A stretch of DNA of 64,000 nt from Carposina sasakii (lineage: Eukaryota > Arthropoda > Insecta > Lepidoptera > Carposinidae). Of this stretch, positions 46,501 to 61,500 are shown in pieces. How positions within the stretch are numbered: the first letter of the stretch is position 1; every line of letters starts with the position of its first letter. The stretch spans positions 6,076,001 through 6,140,000 of the forward strand of contig CP053153.1 of NCBI GenBank assembly GCA_014607495.2. Reading direction: 5' to 3'. The notes under the pieces are model-generated. The model saw nothing but the letters and a program-made list of their open reading frames with translations, had not been told where the DNA came from and did no database searches. The translations under genes were made by a program, and so were the position numbers.

Positions 46501-49500
46501 TTTTGTATAAAAACAGCCTTAATTTTGCCTAAGGGTCAAAATTGCTTGTCTGCAGTGGATACTTTTATATGAAATCGCTCGAATTACATATGTGAATTCG
46601 ACCCTTGGGCGAAACTGGGGCTGATATCATACCTTGCAGATCAGCTAACCATGAACTCTAAAAGTAATATTGTTCCCATTGCGGAACAGAGATGTTGCTC
46701 TACACTGCCAATGGCGGCGTCTTGCTTGCACAATATAGACACTCTCAATTCAAATTCATTAGAGTTCATAGTTAACCACCAGAACGTAATAACACGTCTA
46801 CGCATCCGACGTGTACCTATTTCCTTCAAAGGCTTCTCCTGAAAACTGTCACGATCATTAAGATCCTTGTCATACTGTGTCACTGTTATATGTCAGTAAT
46901 GTCACGTAGATTCATTTTCACAAGTCGCACTGTACAGGGATGTGGACCGCGAAGGACCTCACAGGACACCCAGCGCGCCTCGTTCACCCATTCCGTTCGC
47001 AGCGTCGCCATACAGTCACAGGTAGAAACCATTCACTCACTCGTTCACTTGCTAGTTACGGACCAAGGATCTATTTAGTATAACAGACAGGAGTACAGTT
47101 ATGAGTGTAATAACATGCATACCTACATTTTTGTTGGACTTTGAACCTTAACGCAAGGGCATACCTAAGTACATTTGCCTTATTGCTTATGACTGTACGT
47201 ACATACTATATATATATATTGAAGCTAATAACTATCGCAACATTGGGCTAGCTTAGCTAGTCCCTACACCAGTTATATTTACAACCTCCTTGTAACAACC
47301 AAGTTATCTGTGAAATGGAAAACAAGGATCTACGGCCACCACAAAACGACAGTGTTGACACCTTCAATGAACATATAAGTTGGTTTGACTTCATAGGTAC
47401 AGGTAATATTTTATTGTGTCTTAGTTTCACCATTATTCAATATATTTGAGCTTCAATTACATAATTTAAAAGGCAATTATAAAATGTCCAAATAGTTACT
47501 TTCCTGTTCTAAGACCTAATTGTTAAGTGCAGACTCCTGGCTTAAAATATTTTAATAATATAAGCTTATGTTGGGAAACGAAAAAATAATATAAGATTTC
47601 ACATGACACATGCAGAATACAGCACGTATTAATACCCTAAAGTAAGATGTAGTTTCAAGCTGAAGACACTGGTTTAGTTATACCTGTCCCTTTCTGTCTT
47701 ACCATTTATATTAAGAATGGAGAGGGACGGTCTTCAATAATTTAAAATATAAGTGTGACGGTCAGAATCGCACATACTAACCCACTAGCGCTGCCGTTAC
47801 ATGAAACCTCATCCTTACTCCTTGTAGTAAAAGGTTGGTTCAAATTTCGAACCAAATAATTTACATAATATTGATGAAAATTTGTTTGACTAGGACGCCA
47901 AGCCCGCTGCCCAATCCCGGCGGGTACCGAGGCCCGGAGTCGTTGCCGCGAAGCACGCCGCTTTCCCAATACTCCTATCCGACCCAGGTGGAGGGAGAGT
48001 ACCGTAACTTGCTGCTGTCTCCCTCTTCTACCCGAACTGATGACACCGCCGACGAGAGCTTACAGAACCAGGTGAGGCTTTCTTGTTCTGCTATACTAGG
48101 TATATTTGATTCTGGATCTATCTGAAGACTGGTACGCTGAGAAGCTAAGCAGTAGCAATGCGACTGCGTTGAATACAGCGTTGAAATTTTAAATTCCTAT
48201 GAGTTTGTTGTTGCATACGAATTCATAAGCGATCGGCGAATATTGTTCAATTTTTGCGATCGCTTCGCTGTTGCTAGACACCGAAACTTTTAACAAAATT
48301 CCTGACAGTGGTTAGCTGGTTGACCTGTCAACCAACTTTTTGTAAGTATTTAGTTAAATGTTGGAAAAGAAATTCGTTTGCAATCAGCAGATGACATTGT
48401 TTTGATATTATACTGAATGTCATGGTAGAGTATTCGTATTCAAAACACCTCTATAGCTAGCTAGTAATACATACCTATCTACTACATACATACTAACCGA
48501 ACTTGTACATCTCAACTATACCCTCAAAATTGGTCAGAAGTGGCACTATGTGGTTCTATCAGCCCTTGGTGTTCTGCCTACCCCGTAAGGGATAAAGGTG
48601 TGATTATATGTATGTATACTACATACATAATTCCTATCACTTCTGAACTTTACATATCCTATCTCTGTATGTTACCTCTGTCTACCAAGATATAAAAGCC
48701 ACAAGAATGATAAGTATTAATTGGCTCAAAAATTGGTATTTTAAGTGTTAAATTCCATCTTCAGTTACAGCTTCACGCGTGAGATTTTTCGTAGGAACCT
48801 ATTGATTGTCATAACTTCGATTGTTGTTAGGACGTACGAACAGTGATGTTGATGTTAGGTCAGCTATTTTATTTCACCATTACGTTTGATCTAATTGTCT
48901 GAAAATAGTTTTATATTAGACATCATAAATCGAATTTACTCTAGGTATGAGTCACAATGATTAATTTCCACTTTCGTTCCGGGCATATTTTCTACGAGCT
49001 TTTAAACTTTTCGTACTTTTTGATTCGGATTTTCGTTACTTTGAGAATTGCGAAAATAAATTATAATTCTAAGATTATATAATTCTACTAACTGTTGCCC
49101 GCGACTTCGTCCGCACGGTATTCGATTATTGTAAATTGAAAAAGTAGCTTATGTCCTTTCTCGGGCTCTAGACTATTTGTATACAAATTTCATTCAAATC
49201 TGTTTAGTATTTTTGTCGTGAAAGACGGACAAACATACACACACACACACACACACTTTCGCATTTATAATATTAGTATAGACTAGTGGACGCCCGCGAC
49301 TCCCGTCTTCGTGGACTACAGAAAAAAAAAATCTAAATTATCCGGGATAAAAACATTTTCCTGGAATAAAAAGTAGCCTATATGTTAAGTGGGAAAACTG
49401 CATCGAAATCGATTCAGCCGTTTCTGAGATTAGCGTGCACAAACGCACAGACAAACCGACAAACAGACAAAAATTCCAAAAATCATTGTTTTGGGTACTA

Positions 49501-52500
49501 TTGCGTTGATAAAGGTATTCTATAATATTTTTTCTTATATATCTTCCATGTACAGACAGCGATCCGTTACATTTTTATTATATGTATAGATAATAATTAT
49601 TTTTCTAAGAGCCGATTTTTCCAATGGTCAGATTCAGATAGCCTACCTGAAGGATAACGTTGATTCTGTCTTTCTCTAAAAATTTCGTCAAGTTTATCGT
49701 TCCGATAAGCTATCTGACCAATGGAAAAATCGGCCCTAAGAATTCTTACCCATCGTTTTATTTGCAGAATTTTGACAACATTTTCCCGACATAACGATAT
49801 AAGTAGACACATCACAGAGATCGTCCTTGATACTTTAAAGAAATAGGTGATCCGAAGCAGGTTTAGGTGGCTTGTGTCGTCAGTTGGACGCCAGCCAACA
49901 CTCTCTTAAGTCCAATGAAAATATTATTAATTAGCCCAGCGAGCGACGTTTCACTCCTCAACAAATTGGCCTCTTTAGACGTGTAGATACACGTCTTAAA
50001 TACTTTGATAATCATTAATCCAACTCTCTGGAATTATCCCTGATGTTTGCTAAATGCGTGACTGAATCACACGGCGGACAGTAACTCGGCCGAGTAACTT
50101 TACAGCTGGTTAGCATTGAACAAGTTGTAATTCCGAAATTAGAATAATAGGCATTGTGTTCGAAGAAATATCGTATTACTTGGAGTTATAGGTACATCTC
50201 TTTACATTTCCCTGGTTTATCGAGACTATAAATGTGGTTTTGATTATTTACTATTGTCGTGTACTATTTTGTATTTCAAAATTCAGCTATATAATCCGAC
50301 TCACGCATGTAAAACTTGGTAATACAGTTTCAGGGCGGTGCTCATAAAGTAATTGTCGAGACAAACCGCTGAATTTAAAGTAAGGCACTGTATCAAAATC
50401 GATTTTATAGACATATAAATGGTAACCAACATTATAAAAATATTTTATGTTGTCACGGCTTTCCTTTGTGGTTTGCTACGATTATAAAATTCATTAATAA
50501 AATTTAATTTAATCTATACATATAATAAAATTGTAACGGATCGATATTTGTGCGCGCTAATCTCAGAAACGGCTGGACTGATTTGCAGTTTTCAGAAGTA
50601 TATTGTGACAGGTCTTACGGAAAATGATTTTATCCCGGATAATTTCGACATTTTGTTTTTTCTGCAGTCTACGCGGATGGAGTCGCGGGCGTCCACTAGT
50701 ATAACAATAAAACTGATGATTATTTTATAATGAAGTTATAGTTATTGGCTATCGGTGTGTATTGCTTAGTACGAGTAAGTATTAACGTTATTATAAATTA
50801 GAATACGATACAAAATGGGCGAATCCCTTCAGAAGCGAATAATTTTATATTAGTAGCGAAGGCTACACAGTCTGCACGAGGCCGTTCAAACATTCTTTCG
50901 AGTATTCTGTTTAAAACGAATATCAATTTATTTTCTAACAGAAAGTAAGTCTCGTGCTTATTTCCGCGTCGTCAAGTTTATTTCAGTGTCGCACAGCCGA
51001 ATATTCTAGCAGTTCCAGAACTATTTAAATATATAGCATTATAAAAAAATAAGCAGTTTGCGAAAAAAAATAAGTGATAAATAATGCGGAGTATAGCACG
51101 AGTGGGCAAGGTTCTAGCGCGGGAGGCTCTCGCCCACGTCTCGCCTATTTTCTCGACAATATTTCCGAAATAGAATGCATTGAAATCGCGTTGTTTACGC
51201 GGGAAGATCGCTGGACGGCTCCAGTTCGCGTTCGCACTCTGTACGACACACGTCCGCGCTAAGTGCTACCATGGCAGTCAACCCTAATTTCTTCCCTAAC
51301 GGGTACCAGGACCCCATGCATCCTGAAGAGGAGGTCGTCACCAACTGGGTGCGTGCGATCCCGTTTAAACTTTTTGGAACTAATGAAAACCTTTTTTCTG
51401 ATAACCAGCCACTTTGGTGTATTCTAATGTGTTGTGTCTAATCCAATCTATGAATCTGTGATCCTTCTGATAGTTTGGGAGTATGAAGTACAGAAGGGAA
51501 GCTAATTTTGGAACACTTGAAGCACGCGCAGTATTACAAAATATGTGATGTAATAGCTCTCGGGCGTACTGCGTCATATTTCTCTGGAGTTTGTATGAGT
51601 GGCTTTTTCCATGACAAGATTTTTCATCATAAATTTTACTTTGCACTTTCCTAGTTACTTGCATATTTTTGATATTAACGTATATAGGATTTATAATTTA
51701 GTATGAATCTATTTTTGCATAAAATTCTACTTAGCAGGTAGTTATTATACATTTTACTTATGTAGCTTATTATCATCTACCTGTCCTTATCGCTGTATTT
51801 GCAGTTTGGCAAAATGTGATTTCTTTCCAAATTCATATTGCTGTATTATGTTATAATCAAATAACGGAATTTTCAGTATACTGAATAGTTTTATAGTGTG
51901 ACCTTCGTTTGATATGAAATCGCCAGCCGTTCGGTTATTTTTATTTCAATGTCAGAGCTCAAGTCTTTTACTCCCACTTGAACTTTCAGACGTTATGATT
52001 AACACTACCTATTGCCAAAGAATTGATAAAGTAATGTACGAATCAAATGTATTTTGTAAAAAAAAACTATTTTGTTTCATTATAATCAGCCTATTGCATT
52101 CCACTGCTGGACGTAGGCCTCCCCCAGAGCACGCCACAAGACTGCCATGGGGGGTATTTGCCCATAGTCACCACGCTGGGCAGGCGGGTTGGTGACCGAG
52201 AGAGATTTTGTTCACCGAGATGATAATACATAGAGAATAGGTATCACAACTTATATATGACTTATTCAATCAATTGTGTTAGTGTAATGTAGATATTCAA
52301 ATACTAATATTATACATAACCTAACTTCAATATTTTAAAGTATAAAACTAAAAAAAAAAACATTATACTGGCTACAAAAAAGTGTTCAAAATAAAACCAA
52401 ACTATTACTGGCCAGCAAGTCATAAAACGAACATTTCCCGTTAATATTGCTTTCACAAATTTTACATAAATAATACAGCGAATGCTCGGCAATAACAATA

Positions 52501-55500
52501 CAATTTCAACAAATGGTTTTAGCGATCAGCTCCATGACTAACATAGAGCATTGCGTCAGCGAAGCTTCAGCTTTATAAACACGAACGAAAATAAACTCGA
52601 GCATGTTACTCTACTTTAACATGTACCTATTGGGTATAAATGGGTCCGGGTAAAATGTGCGGTTAAAAATGTAGTAAAGTATGTAAGGTACCTATATCAA
52701 AATGTACGATATTTTTCATACTACAAGACCCTAAGTTTGCGTTTATACTGCAATTCCACACGAAATAAATGACCCCTACTTACACTTAAATATTCAGAAA
52801 CCTGGAATACGCAAGACATTATTATAGACAAGTAGGTTTAACATAAATGAAGCTGGTAGGTACACCAATTTGTTGAATGTAGAAGAAACAGTAAGGAAAT
52901 TACCAGAAACTTAATCAGTACCTACTTAAAACGTAGTAAATACTAGTAAGTACCGGGTTTAGGCTGCCTCTCCAGTTTGCTATGTTGTTATGAATGTGAT
53001 TAATATCCACCAATGAAATGTATTGAAATAAGGGACCAATTCATATGATTGGTGGGTGGATAAGACACGCATTCATAGCAACTTAACTAACATAGCACAT
53101 TTGCGTCTAGCATATGAACGTATAACATTTAGAAACTTAGGAATTAGATCTATTAAAGGCTCTGGTACTCTGGGACCTAATAAACACCATTATGTGGTCT
53201 AAAACAATCTTTTTGGGAAAGTAATCTAGTAAATATACCCGCCTATTTCGAAATTACTAAAACTACTTAAAAGTAAAGTGCTTAAAATAAAAATAATAAA
53301 AATTGTTTGTGTAAGCGCAACTTTATTATTTTCATGCGTTTCAGGAAATACCTATTCAATGTCGAACACGCGTGTTTATGTTTGTTAGTCCTTGTACTAA
53401 TAGGCGTAGAAAAATACCAGCTATTTACTAAGAAAATATAGGTGTATTTTTACTTTTGTTTAATATAAACATTTGCCACCTTAAATTCAAGACTTGGTCG
53501 AGAGAAGGTACGAGTGGCGAACGAAGAAATCTATTGAATCGCTAAATCTCAAGATTTTTTATTAAACCGTTATTTTAGTGATATCTCTGTAGACCTCATA
53601 TTATTTAAATACCTAATATCAGTATAACATCTGAGTAAATTTTAGCTTACCTTCACTAGAACACTTCGGCTGCATTTCCTTCCACGTATGTCGTAAGAGT
53701 GGACTAAGGAAGGACGGACTCAGGCGATGAGCCAGCAACTTGTCACTGACCATTAACATCTGTTAACGTGACTGTGAATTCTTCTTTATGATCCTGCAGT
53801 TCTGGCCACCCCATTTAGGGAAGACAATCGTGTCTATATCGTATATTGTGCGTAATACCTACTGTATTACTGTCTATTAGTAATCCCCATACCTTATTAT
53901 CATATCAAATCAAATCAATCAAAATTTCTTTATTTGCTTTTAAGTGGTCAAATATATAGGACTAATAGGTAAATCTAAGTTGTTATATTTCCAGCCGACC
54001 GCGACCTAGATTTGATTGCTTCGGATAAATATAACGAATTTGTGACTGAAATCATAACCCACATGTAATAACCTCGCCCGAATGATAAAATTAGAACTGG
54101 CAACATATTCGAACGGCAAAGTATACGAGACTCAGAAATGCAAGTTTTAAGATGTTACAGATGGACATTGTAGTAGGTATCTATAAATACAAGTTTTGTC
54201 TAAAATTGGAGATAGACTGCATGTATTTGGGTTTTTACACGAGTTTAGCAAGATTACATTATTATTACGTGTAAGAAAACAAAATTTACCATCTCTGTCT
54301 GAACCAAGAACGCTGAATATGAACATCATGTCGCAAACTCCAAAAAGGGAGAGCGGAAAATTGCTTTTAGTCTTGGTTTTTCTCCGAAGTTTCGCCTTCG
54401 CGTTACAGGGCATCATCATCTTTAGGTCGACTATACCTAACTGAAATCAGGAATAATTCACTGTTCGTAAAGTAAATTATTATTTATTGGAAGGGAAAAA
54501 TCATATTCTTGGATACTACTTGAATTATGTAGCAATGTCGAATAGACCCTAAAGGCAAAATAAAAAACAAATTATGATTATACAGAAATAAGTGGACTGT
54601 AGGGTAAAATTGTTGAGGAATATTTGTGGAAGAGGAAAACGACACGCCATATAGGAGTTAGAGAATGAGTAAAAGAGTGTGTGAGAGAGTCATGAGTGGA
54701 CAAGGAAGGATTTGACATGATGACAAAATGCCGGAAATACGCAAACAGAGATAGCAAGGGAAAATTTGTAATCTTGTAACAATACTTAATTATTACCATC
54801 ATACATGCATAAAATCACGCCTCTTTCCCGGAGGAGTAGGCAGAAATCACGGATTGCCATTTGCTACGGTCCTGACACACCTCGTTTGCTTTTTATGATA
54901 GTACTATCGACCCGTCCCGGCTTCGCACCGGTGCAACGCTAATACTATACATATAAACCTTCTTCTTGAATCATTCTATCTGTTTAAAAACCGCATCAAA
55001 ATCCGTAGTTTAAAAGATCTAAGCATATGTACATATGGACAGACAGACAACGGGAAGCAACTTTGTTTTATATTATGTTATGATTTTACAACCAAGCCAA
55101 CAAAATCCTGCTTTCCTTACAGCCGTACCGCACAACGCCCCTGGTGCTGCCGGGCGCGAAGGTGCGCCGCGAGCCGGGACCCACCGAGAGCTACCTGCGC
55201 CACCACCCCAACCCGTCCATGCGCGCGCCGCCGCACCACGACTACCGCGACACTGTCATGAAGCAGAGGGTAAACTCTTACTGCCTCCAACTATAGCTAT
55301 ATACGAGCTAAGTGACAATTTTTAACATTAAAATCCGCGCATGACTAAATAAAAGTGCGACACTTTCTGAAACAAAGGGTAACTCTTACTGCCTCCAGCT
55401 ATAAGCTATATTTCGGATCGACGGAGATTACCCAGAAGATTTTATAGTGCACAAGTGTGAACGCTTACACACATCAAACACTGTGCACTCTCACTCTCAT

Positions 55501-58500
55501 AGTCCGATAAGACGGAAAGCCGACACGAACTAAGTGACAATTTACAACATTAAAATCCGTATCTGAAATAAATTCAGTGGTACAGGCCCGTAACTAGAAT
55601 CGAACCTAACCAAACCGATTGGAAGGCGTACGTCTAAACCAGTGATTTCAGGAGACTCGATGGGGGTCTACGTTGACGTGAAAAAATGGGAGTTTACAAT
55701 TTATTTCGTATGTGGTGTAGGCCTGTAGGGGGTTCACCAGAACCAGTTAACTTTTGAAAATTAGGGGTCTATGAGAAAAAAAAGTTTGGGAACCCCTGGT
55801 GTAAACCATTAGGATATCACCGCTGTTAATGTTGTAAAATTGTCACTGAAGCCCGTGTCGGCTTTTCGTCACATCAGACATGAGAGTGAGAGTTCACCTG
55901 TGTTTGCGCATACACTTATGCACTATAATATCTTCTGAATAATCTCCGTAGAGATTGGCCGCCATCACCGAAATTCGTTCGGAGGCATTATTATAGGTAA
56001 ATATGGAATTCAGTGAATTGCAAAGTGATGATGTGAATAGAGTTTGGATAAAATTGGCCTCCGAGGCGAGCGTCTATAGGTAACAGGAGTTCCTTAAAGA
56101 CTAACGAGTATGATGTGCTATCTCGAGAAATCATGTCGCTATCTCGTATATTTGTTACCAAAAAAAGTAAGATAGCAAATTTAATTATTGACGGTCGTTT
56201 GTTATTGATATTCTTTTATAGGACACATGTGACCAAACTACGCCTGGCAAGACGTAAATTAATTAATTTTATTTTTACACCTCAAATCGGCCTCACTTTG
56301 CTGTTCACTAAGTTCTGTGTTATGTTTTTTAGTCTGAACAATATACGAACACTGGGGAAACTCGATGTTCGTATTATCAATAGAAATGGGTACGACTCTA
56401 CACTATTGTAAATACATATATGTCTTATACTAGTAGATACCTTACATTCTCTATTGCACACACGCACGTATGCACCTCCACACTTACAATAACACTGTTA
56501 CTATAATCAAGGTATATAACTATATCTCTTTTACAATAGATTAGAATTAAAGCTTCGCGGCTGGTTTAGGTTTTAACAGCCTAGTTGCATTACATCTGTA
56601 GGCTTTTGTGAATATTTATCTTCGCAAATAAGTAAGACTATATTTAACATTGATCTCGACGGATTCAACCCTGATCTAGATACCAACGTATCGTGAAAAC
56701 GCGCGGATAGTTACAAACAAAATGACAGCCAGTAACGCTTTGGCAAATAGTTAAATATCTACTGGACATTTATTTTCAGTCTTACTTATTTACCGTTACA
56801 TTTCAATGGCACACGAAATTTTAATATTGCACGATAATTGGTATTACATTAGATTTTTTGCTAAAACTAGGTGGCCGAGTCGGTGTTGCAGCGAGTGGGT
56901 GGAGATGAGGGCAATAAGGTGGTTAAAGAACTCGTGTGCGATGTCAGCTTAGCATGGTCTTACGCCGAACCTCATCTGTCGACTGTCCCTACAATCTATT
57001 GCAGAAACTATGCTATATTATTTATTATTTGTTTATTCAGTTAAAAGAGCTAAAAACTAAATACTAAACTACAAAACTGCTTGTTGACATTTGTCTTAAT
57101 TTAGATAAAATCTGTCATTAGGGATGGTGTTCATCTTTATAGTTAAATTGAATTTAAGAGGATAATTTATTTTCCCTTCTATTAATATTGCACGTAGACC
57201 TTCAGAAAGAGACAGATAAAAGTGGGTTAAGTATACAAAAATGTGTGACAGAGATACGAGACTATTTAGGACGACTTAGGAGTTGAAAATAGCCCAAACT
57301 ATAATAAAATAAAATTTGATTTGATACTAAAATTCCTGTAGTTTCTGCATTAGATTATTCTCATCAACTTTCATTCGTCTGAGAATTGCTTCTCTATGCA
57401 TTGTTATGTCGTTGTTGGACTTCCTCATCTTCATCATACCTATACATCGATGGGTTTACTGATAGAGCGACACATGTAAACGAATATATCAGTTTAATTC
57501 CAGGTTTTTTATATCACTATGTGTATAGGGGAACATTGCTTTATTTTAATGCAATAAAGCCCTAAATGACGTGCGATTGCATATAAAATTATATCATTGT
57601 AAAAACCACTGTTCCAGTACCCACTTCTTGAATGTGATTCTGTATATTATGCCAATTTATATGTAAGATTTTATTGCATTTTGCAGTAACTTCAGGATAT
57701 TTAGGCCCTCTGGTGGCCACCACTTAGCATAGAATTTTGGAGTTAATAGTGACTATGACGGGTAAATTTCGTAGACTACAGAATCACATTTTGTACTATT
57801 TGATTTTAAATTTAAATAGGTTTATGATAACAATGTGATATGTGTAACTTACAGTATGCACACAAGCAGTACAACTCCCCCATCAACCTATACTCAGACC
57901 AAAACATCGCCAGCACTATAAGGCAACAGACGTCGCCTCTGCCGTGAGTATTCTATGATAATTGTGTAGTCATTAGTAGAACATTTGACATTAGACACAA
58001 GTCCTATTGCACCATGGAGAAGAAATAAAAGAGGAGTAGCGGCTAAGTATATTTTCATACAAAAATAGTGTGCCGCGGAGCGGGGGTGAAGTATGGGACG
58101 AGGGGAGCATAGAACACTGTAGCCCTGCCCATTTACATACCGCGTCGTAGTGACTAATCAAACTACTTACTCATTATCAATATGGTTCAAGATTGTTTTA
58201 CTAGTGCAATTACTCATCACTAGATGGGAATATTATACTATGTACGTTTTAGTAATAAAGTACCCTGATAAAAGCGCTAGGGTCTTTGTAATTTTAATAC
58301 GGTTACATTTCGGAGCACAAGCGTGTGGTTACAGCTACTGCGTTACACTGGCGCTGAAGCTCCGCCCCTATCATGACGTCATGGCCTCACGATTGCCACA
58401 CGACTTCATAGTCCCACCTCCTCTTTTATACCTTCTTCATGTATTGCACCAAGTTTTTACTCCAAGATCTATTTTTAAGTAAAGTTAATTATATCTAAGG

Positions 58501-61500
58501 TTTTTTTTATCAATAAAATTGACATCTTTTCAACTTATGTCAAAAACACATACACATACAGAGCACATTGGTATAATTATATGATCCTAGAGCTAAGGAC
58601 TTGGTGAAAGTAGAACTGAGATCCTCAATACAGACGGACAAAGTGTCCCTCTGTGATATTGAGACTAGACTTAGTACTCATACTTGACTTAGGCCGAGAT
58701 TGAGCTGAATACAAACCGTGCTTACATACATTTCCTTTGGTTTAGCGCTGCAAACTTTTTTAATTTTGAAAATATTCAACAAAAATTTTGTTTATCACTA
58801 AATCAGAATAGAATCACGGTTTTATATTCCGCTCTTCAGTATTGTGACTAGACTCAAGCTTGAGAATAAAATCAGGCTTGGGACAAGATTATTAATACCT
58901 AAATGGCCAGTTTGAAATTATGTTGTTAGTTGTAGACTCATATGAAAGTTATGAGAAATTCACGAATAATTTGGAAGAACTCCAATATTTTGAATATTTA
59001 CTTTGTGTACATGATTCAAGCATAGTTTGTCTATTTCTGTGGAAACTTAACTTTTACAAAGCCTACAACGAAATAAAGCCTAGTGCACACGAATTTTGTC
59101 ATTATTATCTTTTTGGAAAATGATAGTATAAATAACTAGAACGACTTCCTTGTTAGGGAACATCTTAAAACAGGTAGATCTTTTGTATTTATGTATGAGT
59201 TTGGTAATATTAGTAACATGACGAAGAGAAAGCTTTTTAGAACCTCTTCTCCGTTGACAAACATCGTGCGCTAATGGCCTTGTATGAAAAATAATCGCTT
59301 ATTGTCAGTAAAAGTCTAGATGTCAATGTTTAGTTTATTTTACCTAGCCTTGTGTCAAACACTAACTAGTTCGTGTAGACTTAATTCTCTAAACTTGTTC
59401 CTTACTAGGCGTTCCATTGCCGAAAATAAGCGAATATTAATTTTTTATAAGGTCAGATTTTTCCAATGGACATATAGCCTCCCCCTGATTATGTAACTTG
59501 CAATAGCAAAGCCGAAGCAGCGCGATCGCGATAATTGAGTGTGTGCGTGCGCGCAACGAGCGCTCGGCGTCCTCCCGCGACCCGCATCTCGCCTCGCCCA
59601 CGCACACATTCTCAATTTTCGCGCTGCTTCGGCTTTGCTATTGCAAATTAGGTAAGGGGTCCTATCTGAAGGGAAAAGTTTATGGTATCTCTATCTTTAT
59701 CAAGTTTCAGAGTAAAACAGCGTCAAATTTATCCTTCTATCTGACCATTGGAAAAATCGACCCTCAGTTATCTTCCAAAAAAGTACTTTGTCAGTAAACT
59801 ATTACAGTGTGACATAATACGAGGGCTGTTTGATAAGTCCTTTTAAAAAGTAATTTTTTTTTATTTTTTTTAAACAATTTACATTTATTTCTCAACATAG
59901 TCTCCTTTGAGGGCCAAACACTTGTTCCAGCGAGTTTCCAATTTTTTTATCCCCCCCAAAAAATACGTTTTGTCGAGGTCTTCAAAATAGGCGTTTACAA
60001 CAGCGATGCAGTCCCCATTTGTCAAAAATTTTTGCCCTCCAAGCCATCTTTTCAGATTTGGGAATAGGTAATAATCGCAAGTTTCGTCCACAGTGACAAA
60101 TCGACTCAAAAAATTCCGAGGATTACGCTTCATCATATCCAAACACAGTTTTGAAATTCGCTTTCTTTCGTGTTTTTGTTCGATTGTCAACAAACGTGGC
60201 ACCCATCGTGCAGACAGCTTTGTCATACCCAAATCTTCATGCAGGATTTTATGTACTCGCTCAGTGGAGATGCCTGTGTTCTCAGCTATTTCACGCACCT
60301 TCACTCGGCGGTCGTCGAGTACAATATTATGGACTTCTTCAACAACATCCTCAGTAGTGACTTCGATTGGGCGACCAGAGCGTGGAGCATCAGATGTGCT
60401 TGACCGACCACGTTTAAAATCATTTATCCAGTTATAAACAGTCTGCAACGTTGGTGCGTTAGTGCCATGAACAGAATCAAGTTCAGTTTTTAACCCTTCA
60501 TAAAAAATGTTTTATAACGGCACGAAATTCAGTTTTTTCCATAGTTGTTGAATATTTACGAGTGATCACAGTTAAACAATGGTTATACTGACAAAAACTT
60601 GGTTTTTTTGCTGAATTTTTGACAGTCTTCATTTGAAAGATTGTGCCTGCCAGTGTTAACGCCATTTACCAGAAAAAAGGTTTTACAAATAGTTTTTAAA
60701 AGGACTTATCAAACAGCCCTCGTACCTAAACATTTAATAATGTCTCTCCAATATTTGGTGACTTCAAAACACTGATTTAAAAATATTTGAGTGTCATGTA
60801 ATTCGTTCTTGGACGCAATTTTTGGCACTGACTTTTAGTAATATGGCCAATTGCCAACATTCACGCACAATTTATACTACATAAGAGTAAACTCGCTTTA
60901 TTTTATCGTAACCGCTGTAATGTTAAAACATTCCAAGGGATATCAACACGTTTACTGTACATTATAATCATAATTTCAGACGTCGAAAGTGGTAGCTGTT
61001 CGGCACGACTTTCTAGAAAACAAACCCTACGTATAAACCATTCATTCTTGCTAACTTATATTAAGGCTATTAAAATGTAACTAACTCTTGCCGCTTTTCG
61101 CGTCTGATTTTATGAGAACTGTACAAATAGAATTGTGCAATGTACATACAAGTCGACAGTTTTATAATGTGAATAACGGTTATTAAAAGTTTTGTGACCG
61201 CTTTGTGTGCGATTGTATTGTATTGTATCTAAATAGAAATACTGATGTATCATAGTTAATTTAAATGGAAGATATGGGTTAATAATTAGTTAGTACTCTA
61301 AAATTTTAAGGATTTTGAGCTAAAATGATAATAATGTTTATATTTATCTGGTTATTTAGCGCTAACGGCCATTACGGGCGACCGCACGTTGTCAAGAGGC
61401 AAGTGTTTTACTAGAAACGTGCGAAAACAACGATCGACGCCCATCTCATGACGCATTAACGCTTATTTATTATTTGCTATCTCTTTAAACTCTGAACTAT

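Noticed and set aside
47315..47402. Alternative first exon of Zasp66 (MENKDLRPPQ...)
   Set aside because: Both possible donors leave phase 1, which fits none of the downstream acceptors of the gene.
54196..54444. Membrane protein frame on the plus strand
   Set aside because: Open on both strands, no homology recognised, within an intron full of repeats.
58150..58482. A 110-codon gene on the plus strand
   Set aside because: No similarity recognised, AT-rich composition, no splice or promoter context; probably chance.
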